64,000 bases of DNA from positions 28,573,063 through 28,637,062 of the forward strand of contig CM036179.1 in the NCBI GenBank assembly GCA_020631735.1, written 5' to 3'. Shown one piece after another: positions 47,680-59,300 of this stretch; positions within the stretch are counted from its first letter, which is position 1, and every line of letters begins with the position of its first letter. The translations under genes were made by a program, and so were the position numbers. Below the pieces are notes generated by a model. It saw nothing but the letters and a program-made list of their open reading frames with translations, ran no database searches and was not told the origin of the DNA. The stretch is from Saccharum officinarum. Taxonomy: Eukaryota; Streptophyta; Magnoliopsida; Poales; Poaceae.

Positions 47680-48890
47680 CACTACTACAAAAAACTTTTC
47701 TGAGGTGGGCAAAAATGATTAATCAAGGCAGGCATCGCAATTGCCTCGGTCTAAAGGTCATAGTAAATGGATCTTTTTTGAGGCGGTTCAAATGCCTGTC
47801 TCGGTAAATGAAATAAAAACAAAAAGAAAAAGAAAACCCGTGGACAATCCCAGCGAGCCCATCCATGTGCCGCTACTCCTCTCACTAGGTCTGCACAGCG
47901 CTCACCGGATTTGCACCACCACTCACCGAATTCAGTGGAGAAGGGAGAGAGGGAGGGCATAGGAGAGCAGATCTGCCCTGGTTGAGGAGATCCGTGCCAC
48001 CCCGCGTCGGATCCGCACTGCCCCTGCCTAAAGATCCACGATGGAGGAGATCCACCATGCCTCGCGCCAGATCTGTGTTGCCCCTGCCTGGAGCCGCCAT
48101 AGGAGGAGGAGATGGATGTCGTAGGAGGTGGCAGGGCTGCCGTCGCCGCCGGGTATGTGTGGGACCTCATCACTGGGGCATGCGGCCACTAGCCACCGTG
48201 GCACGTGACCCCACGCCCGCCGGGGGGCGCGGCCCCTCGCCGCTGGGGCGCACGCCCATACGCCCGCCAGGGTGTGTAGCCACCGCCGTCGGAGAGTGCA
48301 CGGGCCCTCGCCGCTAGGGCGCACGGCCAACAGCCGCCGAAGAGCGCCACTGCGAGAGAGGTGAGGTTGAGAGAGAGAGGGAGAGAGATTAGGCTAGTGA
48401 TTGAGTGAGGTGTGCGGCGCCATCGGGTGAGGGAGGAGCTGAGAGAGAGTTTGGATGGATGGGAATGAAACCCTAATTGAGGTATATATACACTGAGCAC
48501 GATATCGGGCCAAGATGGGTTGCCTGGGCTCCGAGCTGGGCCACTATATTTTCGGAGGCCGGCCTTATTGTGTGCCCGCCTCCGAAAATGGATTTACAGA
48601 GGCGGGCATCTTAAGACGACCGCCTCGGTTAATGTTGATTAACCGAGGTGGTTGTTTTAGAACGACCACCTCGTTTAATGTATTAACAGAGGCAGTTGCG
48701 TTAGGGCAACCGCCTCGGTTAATGTAACTTAACTAAGGCGGGCGCATAAGGTTGCCCGCCTCCGTTAGTGATTAACCGAGGTGGGCATTGGGTCGGTTGC
48801 TCGGCCACCGAATAACTGAGGCAGGCAACCAGCCTGCCCGCCTCCGAGCCCCATTTCCAAACGTTGTGTGAAAGATTTTGTATAGCAGTG
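47680..48890. mobile_element. CACTA-3: small non-autonomous CACTA element
   Basis: A 1211-bp element starting CACTACTACAAAAAAC and ending, inverted, CACTGCTATACAAAATC, flanked by AAA on both sides (47677-47679 and 48891-48893). Subterminal motifs of the GAGGCGGGC and CCGCCTCGGTTAATG type are repeated on both sides, especially 48540-48850. The GC-rich centre has no recognised protein. Confidence 0.85.
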
Positions 48891-48969
48891 AAAGAGGCCT
48901 CACCATTTAGCTCTTATACCAAAAAAATAATATGGAACCTCACCAAAGAGCAGTTCCTTATTCAAATGA

Positions 48970-49262
48970 GATTAAGTTCTGTCTCAATCAGGAGTTTTAT
49001 GGTGTTGTTTCTCATACTGCCATGTCATATAGAATGAAATAAACATGGATGAAACATACATTCTCACTGGAAAGTTTCATTTTATGGTTTCAAAGATATT
49101 TAATTTTATGATTCATAGAAAGTTGGTAATGGTGTCAAGAGAGTCGATGAAACTCATTTGTTCTGTCTTTTCCCTTAAACCTTGTCATATCATCAAAAAT
49201 GTCTACGTGACAGCCTATTAATTGCAAATAAATTCACATGAAACTTTTACTGAGACTAGCCT
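48970..49262. mobile_element. Probable MITE related to 49487-49685
   Basis: The left end reads TCTGTCTCAATCAGGAGTTTTATGG; the right end inverts to AGGCTAGTCTCAGTAAAAGTTTCAT. It shares the AGTCTCA and GTTTCATG phrases with the next MITE. The boundaries are approximate and no TSD is certain. Confidence 0.4.
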
Positions 49263-49486
49263 AAGGACAGCCCCACGAAAGGGTGTCTATGAACTATCAT
49301 TAGCCGCTGCAAATGATATGATCGACCTACTTAACTGTCTAATTAATCATTACAATTCAGAATAATCACAGCAGCTGGTAAAAGCTTTCCTAACTGGATG
49401 ATGAAAGGCAGTATTTCTCGGTGAAAGCGCACGAGCGTTGAAGTTGGGGCATGCGTTCACACATCTCCTTTGTGATGTGGTTCTTA

Positions 49487-49685
49487 GGCCAGTCTTAATG
49501 GGTTTCATCAGAGTTTCATGGATATTTATTATGCTGATGTGGCACCATATTAATTAAGAGAGATGATAAGAGTTTTATGGGAGTAGAGAGAGTTTCATGA
49601 AGATGAAACACTTCTGTACTGTTTCTAAAATCTGGATGTGTTGCAAACAGTGATATGAAATCTCCACTGACCACTGAGACTGGCC
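49487..49685. mobile_element. MITE with GGCCAGTCT ends, upstream of the PKS gene
   Basis: A 199-bp element starting GGCCAGTCTTAATGG and ending, inverted, GGCCAGTCTCAGTGG. The flanks are TTA and TCA, close to a PIF/Harbinger 3-bp duplication. This end type is widespread near grass genes. Confidence 0.65.
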
Positions 49686-49779
49686 TCAGTGGATACGGGC
49701 ATTTGTTTCCACGAAATTTCCACCCCAGAGATTTCAACGTTCAAACACTCTTGACTCCACAACTTGAAATTCCTGCTAG

Positions 49780-49926
49780 CAGTGGCGGATCCAGGAATCA
49801 AAACCTGTGGGGCCAGCCAGCAGAAGCTATGAGACCAAACCATATATGTTACAGTAAAATTGCACTAGATTCGTTAAAACCTGTGGGGCCGGGTGGCCCC
49901 ACAGGTGGTACCTACGTCCGCCACTG
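49780..49926. mobile_element. hAT MITE (147 bp) in the PKS promoter
   Basis: It starts CAGTGGCGGATCCAGG and ends, inverted, CAGTGGCGGACGTAGG, flanked by CCTGCTAG at 49772-49779 and 49927-49934. The ends are almost the same as those of the 38215 and 32047 MITEs, while the interior differs. It lies about 30 bp upstream of the putative PKS TATA box. Confidence 0.9.
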
Positions 49927-49955
49927 CCTGCTAGAAAGACTGTATGCATGTATAG

Positions 49956-49964
49956 TATAAATAA
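49956..49964 (+). promoter_or_regulatory. Putative TATA box of the PKS gene
   Basis: TATAAATAA is 117 bp upstream of the ATG at 50073. A second candidate, CATAAATAC, lies at 49990-49998. Either would give a short leader. Confidence 0.45.
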
Positions 49965-50072
49965 ATGCTTAGACTGAGCTGTGTGTGTGCATAAATACAA
50001 GCAAGCTAACGTTCTTGCCTTCCTAGTAAATCAAGACATATCTCCACACCAGTCACCAGGAATTAGGAGACC

Positions 50073-53000
50073 ATGGGAAGCGCTCCCGTAAACGTCTGCC
50101 AGTTTCGACGCACGCAGCAGGCTGAAGGACCTGCCGCCGTGCTGGCCATAGGCACGGCCAACCCGCCGCACGCCGTGCCTCAGGACGAGTTCCCAGACTA
50201 CTTCTTCCGCATATCCAAGAGCGAGCATCTCACCGACCTCAAGGTCAAGCTCAAGAGAATATGTAAGCTAGGTTCCCACTCGATCTTAAAAATTGCACCA
50301 AATTATCAGTAGATGTGCGAAGAAATATATTTTCGTTGTGTGCTTATTTGGTGTTATGAATATTGATTTTTTTTGTTAATAAACTCAGTTAAAATTTATA
50401 AAGTTTAAATAAAATAACTTTAGAAGTTGATTTATTTAGCAAACGAGATGAGTATTTACAGACTTAAGAGAGTTCATGCAATGCATCGTTTGACTTGACA
50501 CAGTTTTAAAAAGTTGCATTTAAGAAACAAATTAATTTTCATAACTTGAACGTCCTTTGAAACAAATCGAATAGAGTACTTTTTTATAAAATAAAGTGGC
50601 TATACAGAATTTAGTCAAAGATTATTAAAAAATTGGAATATTTGAATGCTTGAGCACTTTTTATATATAAAAAAATGGAGAGAAATGGTCAATGTTGTGA
50701 ATCTTCAAATTATATGGCACCTTGGTTCTCCTTGCCATATTTATCTTTTACTTAAAAAACATAGTTTTTATTCGTTTATTCACTTCCCAGACCTAGCTCA
50801 ATGGCATAAAACACCAGTACCATATCGTAGCATTCTTCAAACAAAAAACCATTTTTTCAAGCATCCAAAGTGTGGCTTTATACATTATTGGCGGCATGTA
50901 GGTTTCATAAAAGATGATGGCACGTACAAGTTTGTTGCCAAAGAAAAGAACATAGCTCAACTTCAGACCTCTACTTGGGCCGTCAATTATGGGGCTCACG
51001 CCAGGGGCTTACTTTTTCTGTGTGCATGATTCCCTTACCTGCAATGGTAATTGGATGATTTTAGACCTGAGACATGTGGATTTTAGACCTGATGGAGGCT
51101 GGGATGGGTCTGTTTTTCCACGTGGGTCTCAAGTCCGGGGATCCCAAGGTTCAGCTATATGAATGCAGCCCATAAATAATGAGTTAATCAGCCCACTTCC
51201 TTATAAGCCCATCATCCCACTCCTTCGTACTAATCCAACAACACCCGAGAAAAGTGGGGACGGTCCCCATGGAGCAACCATGGAACCTTCCATAAATTTA
51301 TGACACGTGTTCATATGCATGCATCCAACTCACGAGAGAGTTGTAATTTTTCTTTCAAACTATTACTCCTAAATTTAAACAACACTTCCAAGTGCTGATG
51401 TATGCACATGGACACATGTCGCCAATCAACGGAAGGTGTCCTCGGTTGCTTCATGGGGGCCATCCCCACTAAATTTTTTCCACTACGCGTCGCGCCACAC
51501 GCAACATCGCCGCTGCTTGCCCTCTCCTACTCTCTCTGCCTTTAATTTCTCTGGTCCACTCACCTTCTCCCATCCGCACGTGAGGTAGAGGTGCGGCCCC
51601 GCTAAGCAGCTGCCCTCTTCTCCTGCAGCCCTACTCACCCCTCTCCCATCTCAACCGTCTCCCATCCGCACCTGAGGTAGAGGCGTGACAATGCGGAGGA
51701 GTGGCTCTCTTCTCCTGCAATCCTACTCACCCCCTCACACATCTCCTGTAGGTCGTTCCCCATTCTCCCGGCTCCTCATGGATCGCGTCTTGGAGTCGTC
51801 CCACTACCGCGAGAGGAAGCACATGTGTGTTAGTTGCTCAAACGGTTTCTATGCCATGACTACTCATCAGGCAAGCTACAGGTGATAGGCCACGCATTGT
51901 GATGGTTTTCAGTTTGATTTGTGCTCTATTGTGAAGAATTTATCTATGTTGGTTCAACTGTGCTCGGGTTTCAGAAAACTGACGGGTTTCGGAGACCCAT
52001 CAGGTTCGGGGACGGGGCACATTATTTTCACACGAAAGGGAGTTCGGGGCCGGGGTGGGTTTGAGTGTCGGGTGTTTCAGGTGTGGGTACACGGACGCTC
52101 CACCTGGCCCAACCGCCCTATTGCCATTCCTACGCACCCACATGGACTCCACCTGCACCTCCGTCCCATACGACACCTCCACTGCCGCCAATTTTGATTA
52201 TGGATGCTGGTTGTGTGATCTACTAGTTGGAATCAGATCCCCATCCTTCCATGTGCCCTTCCCCTCCATTGCTTGCCGGATTAAGGAGCTCTAGCCATCT
52301 TCCCTACTCCCACCCACCCGACATCTCCGGAACACAACCTCCCCATCTGCCTTCCTTGTGAGCATGACCTCCCCTGTCGTGGTTTCCTCTAGCACACCCT
52401 CTCTACTCAGCTGTCCTCCCTACCAGTACAACCTTGAGCAAGTGCTACCAAAACTCCAACTTGATCACAAGGTGCCCTTCACTGCAGCCACCTCAACCTC
52501 GACCTCATCCTCTCAAAAAGCTCGCCTCCCCTCCCGACTGGTTGCCCTTCCCAATCAGCGATGGAGGGAGCAATAGTGTGGCTTGTGATCGGGAAATGAA
52601 AGATGAGAGAAAAAATTAAAAAAAATGTATGTGACTAATAAATGGGTCCCACGAAAGTAGAGTCTAGAATTTGAAGGCTATTTCTAAAGTTGAGATTAAA
52701 AATAGGGCACGCAAAATTAGAATAAATCCCTAGAATCAAAAGCAGGGGCATGATTTGGGTGCTCTTCAGTTGCTCTAAAAGTACTCCATTAACTGTACGG
52801 TTCAATATTATGTTCCAAATTTGTCAATAGTTTGACAGATTTTCTACCTAGCCGTTTGGTTATTTGCCGCCGTTTTGCGCTTTGGGCACAGTCACACATT
52901 TTCAAACTTAGACCCCATGTGTCACGCCCCATGCACAAACAAAATCTTGCAAAAAGTGTATCTAAGCTGTCGTGAGAAATTTGTTCTTCACACCTCAGCA

Positions 53001-54241
53001 AAAATTTCACCGAGTAGCTTGGCAAAGCGTGGAGCCATTCGAACACATCGTGTGTACTAGTAAATCTAACATGTAAATTAAATGAAGGGTGCCAATTAGC
53101 CTCAATTTGTATTAGGTCATTCTTAGTAGAGATTTTATAACGTTTCTGTGGCCTACCAAGTAGAATAATTATAATTAATAAAGTGTGACATGGCTATCCT
53201 ATGATCTGACCCTGTCGCATGCATCAAACCGCAGGTGAGAAATCAGGTATAAAGAAACGCTTCTTCCACATCAACGAGGAAATACTCGGCGCCCATCCAG
53301 ATTTCAACGACCGAGAAAAGCCGTCGCTGGAAGCCCGGATCGAGATGACGGCAACGGAAGTCCCCAAGCTCGCCGCGTGCGCCGCTGCCAATGCCATCGC
53401 CGAGTGGGGCCGCCCAGCCACGGACATCACACACATCGTCTTCAGCACCTACTCCGGCGCGCGAACCCCGAGCGCGGACCTCCGCCTGGCGTCGCTGCTG
53501 GGCCTGCGGCCCTCCGTGTGCCGCACCACGCTGAGTCTCCACGGCTGCTCCGGCGGTGTCCGGGCGCTCCACCTGGGCAAGGACATCGCCGAGAACAACC
53601 ACGGCGCGCGGGTGCTCGTGGTCTGCTCCGAGATCTCCCTCATCTCGTACCGCGGCCCCACGGACGGGTGCGTGGACTCCGTCCTCGGCCCGGGACTGTT
53701 CGGCGACGGCGCCGGCGCCGTCATCCTCGGCGCTGGCCCCGTCGCCGGCACGGAGCGGCCGCTGTTCGAGACCCTGTGCGCCACGCAGACTACGATTCCG
53801 ATGACCGAGGATGCCATCACCACGCAGTTCGCGCGGGGCGGCATGGATTACCACATTGGCAAGCAGGTACCGACGATAGTGGAGCAGACCATCAAGCAGT
53901 GCCTGCTCGACGCTACTGGGTCGCTTGGCATCGACGTGGTGACGTGGAATGACCTCTTCTGGGCGGTGCACCCTGGTGGCCGTGCCATCTTGGACAGCGT
54001 TGAGGCAGCTCTCAGACTGGAGACTGAGAAGCTAGCAGCCAGTCGCCATGTGCTGAGCGAGTACGGTAATATGAGTTCTGCGACCGTCGTCTTTGTGCTC
54101 AAGGAGCTTCACCGCCGACTGACGGCCAAGGATGACGGTGATGAGGAGACTGCCGAGTGGGGGGTCATGATAGCCTTCGGACCGGGGATCACAGTTGAGA
54201 TAATGGTCCTGCGTGCCACCACCAACCTCAAAGAAAACTAG
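50073..54241 (+). CDS. Type III polyketide synthase (chalcone synthase superfamily, non-CHS)
   Basis: Homodimeric cytosolic enzymes of this family extend a CoA starter with malonyl-CoA units. Exons 50073-50262 and 53235-54241 give 398 residues, the family length. The intron splits Cys64 (T|GT), the conserved intron site of plant type III PKSs. The catalytic triad is present by alignment to alfalfa CHS: Cys168, His309 and Asn342; the gatekeeper Phe219 is kept. Pocket positions differ from CHS: Thr132 to Tyr136, Met137 to Thr141, Thr197 to Ser201, Gly256 to Thr260 and Phe265 to Tyr269. The residue after the catalytic Cys is Ser, not Phe, and the C-terminal loop is AFGPG, not GFGPG. It is therefore unlikely to make naringenin chalcone. 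The overall wording ([24 protein letters not shown]) recalls the grass bisdemethoxycurcumin synthase and alkylresorcinol synthase groups. The exact product is unknown. Confidence 0.9.
50263..53234 (+). other. Long intron of the PKS gene
   Basis: A 2972-bp intron with GTAAGC donor and CCGCAG acceptor. Most is AT-rich. From about 51470 to 52580 it becomes C-rich with many CCTC runs. It includes a stretch (51960-52130) ending CTATTGCCATTCCTA, which inverts to the TAGGAATGGCAATAG type of hAT end seen in EXPA-b. A nested non-autonomous hAT element is likely, but its other end was not found. No gene is supportable inside. Confidence 0.7.
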
Positions 54242-54259
54242 TGTTTAATAATGCATGTA

Positions 54260-55098
54260 AGGATGAAAACATAACAGAAATATCCCGAACCGAACTACAT
54301 CGTTTTCTGTATTTTATCCGATCGAATTCGTATTTTTGTGTCCGACTTTACCGTTTTTGCATTTGTTTTCGTATTTCAAATGTAAAAGTAGAAAATGGTT
54401 TAGACATTTTCCGACCGTTTCCGACCGTTTTCTACTTTTCTACTTTTAATTCGGAATATCCCGAATTCAAAATTCAGTTTAAACCGAATTTTGTTGTCAA
54501 TCATTACTGTCTAGGCAACTAGGCAAAGGCAAGTGTGGAGCACTGATGCTCATTGGCCGCATTATATAGGCAGCTCACCCCTGTCGCGCCTCCCTGAGTC
54601 GTCGAGGTAGGACTAATCATCTCGCACGGTGTTGTATGCTTGTATGGCTGCATCTGGCTTCACGCGGCACTGTTGTTGCATTGCATGTGACTGGGCCGAC
54701 TAAAAGAGAGAGAGTTAGATGGGCCAGACGTTGTTGCTATCCTTTCTAGTCTAGTACCGATGTCATCTCAAATTTTTCTCTTTTTTCTTTTCTTTTTTTC
54801 TCTTGTCAAATAAACCAAATTGATAAGTATGCTCTCTTGCACTCAAAATTTGCCACGATGACACTTGTTAATTGTTATGCATTGTGGATCGGTATTCCGT
54901 ATTGAATTTTCGTATACCGACCATGTTCGACATAATTTCGCTCGAATAGATTCGTTTTCAAAATTCTCGATATTCCGTAAGTTCGCGTTCGTTTTCGTGT
55001 CCGGCTTTACCGTTTTCGCTTTCATTTTCGTATTCAAATATAAAGTAGAAAATGGTTGAAGAGTTTTCTGACCGTTTCCGACCATTTTCATCCTTAAA
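54260..55098. mobile_element. hAT-like element just after the PKS stop codon
   Basis: About 839 bp, with AGGATGAAAAC at the left and CATTTTCATCCT near the right end, flanked by TGCATGTA at 54252-54259 and 55099-55106. TTTCCGACCGTTTTC-type motifs repeat near both ends, as in a common grass hAT family. The right boundary has three or four unmatched bases. Its start is 18 bp beyond the PKS stop, so it probably supplies the gene's 3' untranslated region. Confidence 0.7.
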
Positions 55099-55106
55099 TG
55101 CATGTA

Positions 55107-56216
55107 CTAAGTTATTTATCTAGCACACCAGCGCACGGCTATATAAAATACTGATGTATTAATACATTAATGGCTTATATCTTTATAAGCATCAAGGCCT
55201 CAACTTATACTTTAAACTAAAAAAAACTAAACTAGCTAGCTGTGGTGGAGGAGGATCACCGGATCCGTTTATTGCGACGATCATCTCACCGGCGGAGGGC
55301 CTCTAGTGGCCGGGACTAGAGGGCGGCAGCGCTAGGATACGGCTGTTGGGCGGCGGCGGCACTTGTAATCCATAGGTCATGTGGGGAAAGGAGAGTCGCA
55401 GATGAGGGGAAAAGAGAAAAAAAAAATGTACTGGTAAGGTTGTGTAATCCATGGCATGGCGGATAATTTTCTCACAACTGCACGGCGAGTTTGGAAATAT
55501 ATATCTCTGAAGTACGTACCTGTTGAGCTCTATAAAAACATGGAGTTGGGGTCTAGCTTCGTCTTTTATTGGAGCGGAGTTATTTGTACCTGTTTGGTTA
55601 TGAACAACTTAAGAGTGGAGCTGAAAAACCTCAACCTAATATAGCATGTCTAACACATCTTAGTCTTAGTAGTGATTGGATTGTCACCTTTATCACGAAC
55701 ACTACAATAGGGTATGGCCACGGGCATATGATCCTTATAGAGTAATTTGGATTATAAAGACAAATGTTTCTTACAATTATACTATAAATATAGATGTCAT
55801 AGGGTTTAGCTAAAATTGTATAAATTTATTTGAAGAAACAACTAACTTTAAATTGTCATGGATATTAATATAATTTTTTTTGATGTCATGGTATATGTGC
55901 CTTAACTTGTCATTTCAGGATTATTAATAAAAATATAAATATTTATTTGCAACACAATAAATATTTATTGTCATGGCATATACACTTGTTCTACATTATG
56001 ACATAATATTTATGTTTAGTTAAGTTAGTTTTTTCTACGTATTAACAGTAATAAAAGTGGATAATTGGAAACAAATATATCAACACAATCTAGGATTATT
56101 CAAACTTTTTATGCTACCATGCATTAGTACTATCGACATATATTTAATGGATTATTAGTTTATATTTTTTAATTGCCAAAAGTGGTAATTTAAATACAAA
56201 ATTAGAGGGTCACTTT
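55107..56216. other. PKS downstream flank without genes
   Basis: AT-rich sequence with a short GC-rich patch near 55250-55360. Small frames are present but none shows family features. It ends in the second N gap. Confidence 0.4.
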
Positions 56217-56316
56217 NNNNNNNNNNNNNNNNNNNNNNNNNNNNNNNNNNNNNNNNNNNNNNNNNNNNNNNNNNNNNNNNNNNNNNNNNNNNNNNNNNNN
56301 NNNNNNNNNNNNNNNN
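56217..56316. other. Assembly gap (100 N)
   Basis: Exactly 100 N bases. The following base starts the second copy of the 40088-47774 block. Confidence 0.99.
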
Positions 56317-59300
56317 TTGCAGCTCGAGTTCAGGGATACCTTGTTTCTTGTAGCTCGAGTTGGAGTTGGCCACAAGGCACCGGACCAAGCACTAGACTAG
56401 GCACAGTACTCCAACGATCAACAACGGCATCCAACAACTAGCTGCGAAAGGGCAGTGAACACGTCCAGTGCATGCACAAAAAGTTGCAGCAGCTTCCAAC
56501 GGCTAATTTCAACTTGGGGGCTATATATACCCCCCTTGGCCGGCCATTTGAGGTGTGTGGGAGCTCAAAGAAGGCTTGTATGAGTTAAGGCTCATCTCTA
56601 GTAGCTCTAGACATCAAAGTGCTTAAAGAATCACATAGTGATTAGCGTAGGTCCTTTGTAAAGTGCTTAGGTTAGTTAGACCACCGCTTATGCACTTACT
56701 CTATGTTTAGGCCTAGTGTTTAGTGAGGTTTGCATAGCTCTTATCACTCAGTGCTTGCGTGCACCATTATTGTACACCGGAGGGGCTTGTAGTCTTACGA
56801 TACCACACCAACCACATTTGTGGTGTAGCCGCACCGTGTACCAAATAGAATGATGCCCATGGCGGTTTGGCTAGAAGCTTGATAGTGAAGACGGCGGGGA
56901 GTGATCTGGGAGAGGCTATTCCAGAGACCCACTTATGTGTGGGGAAGGCCCGAGGCTATCCATGAAGTTACCTGACCAGGAGCTTGGCCCTTGTGAGGGC
57001 TCCAACGAGGACTAGGGGAAGCTTGCGCACTTCTTGATAACTCGGTAAAAGTATCGATGTTGTCGAATGAGAGTTTGCTTCTCTATCACCCTTTACCTTT
57101 CGTATTTATATTGTACCTTGGTTGTGTGCCTTACCTTCCTAGCTTAGTTCAAAGGCTAGTTGATAGCAACACACCTAGCAAAACCTTAGTCTCACATCTA
57201 GATAGTTTATCTTTGCATAGGTTTTGCTTAGTTGAAAATAGAGGCCATAGTTAGAAATAGTTTTAAGTTGCCTAATGCACCCCCTCTTAGGTGTCATGGT
57301 CCTTAGAAGGAGGTTTCTTGTCCCTTAACTAATATACTCATGTATAATCCGTCTATGAGCCTCAACAATATAATCAACAGTTTCATAAACCATTATCACT
57401 TCTTGTTTACACGGTATCACAAGTTCAAGTTTCGATCAACCATGTGCCCCTGTGAGATCAAAGCCGGCCAGGGGCAGCACCCATGTTTAGGAGGTAAATC
57501 CACCCTTGTTGCCGTTCTACCATTGGTTGTAGCAACAGATTGCCTACCTTCTCTGGTTGTTGTCCTCCTCCATCTAGATCTATGTTGTCATGGTGGTGGC
57601 CAGGCTTGGCTGAACTATCCCTGCGTCGCCAGGCCAAGTCACGCCTCGACCCGCCATGTAGAGGGTCTATTGTGAGCGGATATGGTCCCACCTCTCACTG
57701 CTTTGCACCAAGAGGTCGTCGCCAACCCATGTCGTCTCTACCCTTGTTGACAGTAAAAATGTCACACTTTTACTTATCTAAAGTACTGTCAACAGACTTT
57801 GGAATTAAAAGGAAGTTGAGCATATCATGAGCATATTTTATCAAATAACAAGTTCCGCATGTATATAGAGTACATCTTTGAGAACTTTGCTAAATGGAGA
57901 AAATGGAGCCAGTGGGCCCACACTAGGGGGACGGACACCACCCTAGTGGACCCGCTACCCCCTCAATCCACCCAAGAGCCAAGAAACCTATGATATGTGA
58001 ATACTTCAGGGGGGTTGTGTATCCCGTATCCGATACGTACTAGACACGGATACGCCGTGGATACGCCATGGATACGTATCCGAGCCGTACTTGAATTTCT
58101 GGATACGTATTGACTTGGATACGAGTATCTGACACGTCTAAGCTGAGTTGGATACTCCCGCACAGTCGTGCACCTCCCGATGCACTCCGTCTGACGAGTG
58201 GTGACTGGTTGTCGGCAACGCGGTAACGCAGTCGAGCGGTGCCCTTCCCATCTCCTAGCCCCTGCAGCCCAGCTTCGCACGTGCATCTCTGGGTGGCTCG
58301 CCATCTAATCAGCAAGCGGATGGCGGCTACGATGCACAAAGCGGTCGACGGCGATGTAGGCGAGCGGCGCCCTACCTGCTCCCGGTCCCTACAGCCTTGC
58401 TCCGCGACAGGCGTCTCTGGGCGGATGGCCGTCCAACCAGCGAGCGGGCGGCGGCTCCTCGATTCCCATCTCTGGTCCTCTCCTCTAGTCTTCCTTGTCC
58501 TCACGGCTCAGTCAAATTATTTGATATGTACTGTGGCCTTATTAATTAAGTAGTGCACTCAAATTATTTGTTATGTATCATGGTTGTGGTGTTATTTAAG
58601 GTGTTAAACACTATGTTTCACTGATACTATTTTATTTCATATTTACATTATGTGTAGTTACTATTATTATTAAAAAATATCTGAGATGTATCCCCGTGTC
58701 ACTGTTTTTTAGAGAATAGCGTATCCGCGTATCCGATACCCATATCCGTATCTAGGTAACCTAGCAAGAAACACACTTTCAAGCACTATCAACCATTGGA
58801 TCACATATATGTTTCCTCTGGACAGCTTATCAAGACCAAAGCACATGGATTGAAGGGCCCACACATAGCAAAGAATTGACGTATTCAGTGGCCCCACAGG
58901 GTGCAACCCCACTCAAGATGGTGCCAAGAGAGACCCTACCAGGGGGTGACCCCACCTGGCAAAGGGGAGTCGGCTGAGCCCACTAGTAGGTCAAGCGACC
59001 GCCTAGTTCTTCCATCGCCTCCGCCAGCTGCCATGCAACACGAACACATCTTGGGCACATCTCCATCGTGCACTCTATGGTGGTTTTATCTGATGGATGA
59101 GGTGAAGAGCACACAGATTCATGGTCCACCTCCAACCATTATCAATAGATATGATGGTCACACACCCCTCTCCGTTCATGACTCAATAGAAGACACAGAC
59201 AAGAAGTAGTATCTTTCCCTTTTAAGTAAGATTATGCTTTATTCAATATAATATCTTTCTCTACTTTACTTAGTCATACTTTGCGTAGCATTTATCTTTG

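Larger units (their letters stand above)
40088..47774. repeat. Block duplicated at 56317-64000 (first copy)
   Basis: Matches 56317-64000 with nine single-base indels (near 40107, 40591, 41384, 41462, 42143, 43098, 44800, 45413 and 45471) and no substitution that I found. The offset moves from 16229 to 16226, in full accord with those indels. Seven of the nine are a base more or less within a short run of the same base. Both copies start at or close to an N gap. The second copy runs off the window, so the true repeat may be longer. Confidence 0.97.

Noticed and set aside
53243..53971. 242-codon minus-strand frame opposite the PKS
   Set aside because: Mirror of a GC-rich coding exon. The plus frame has all PKS motifs, and the minus frame has none.
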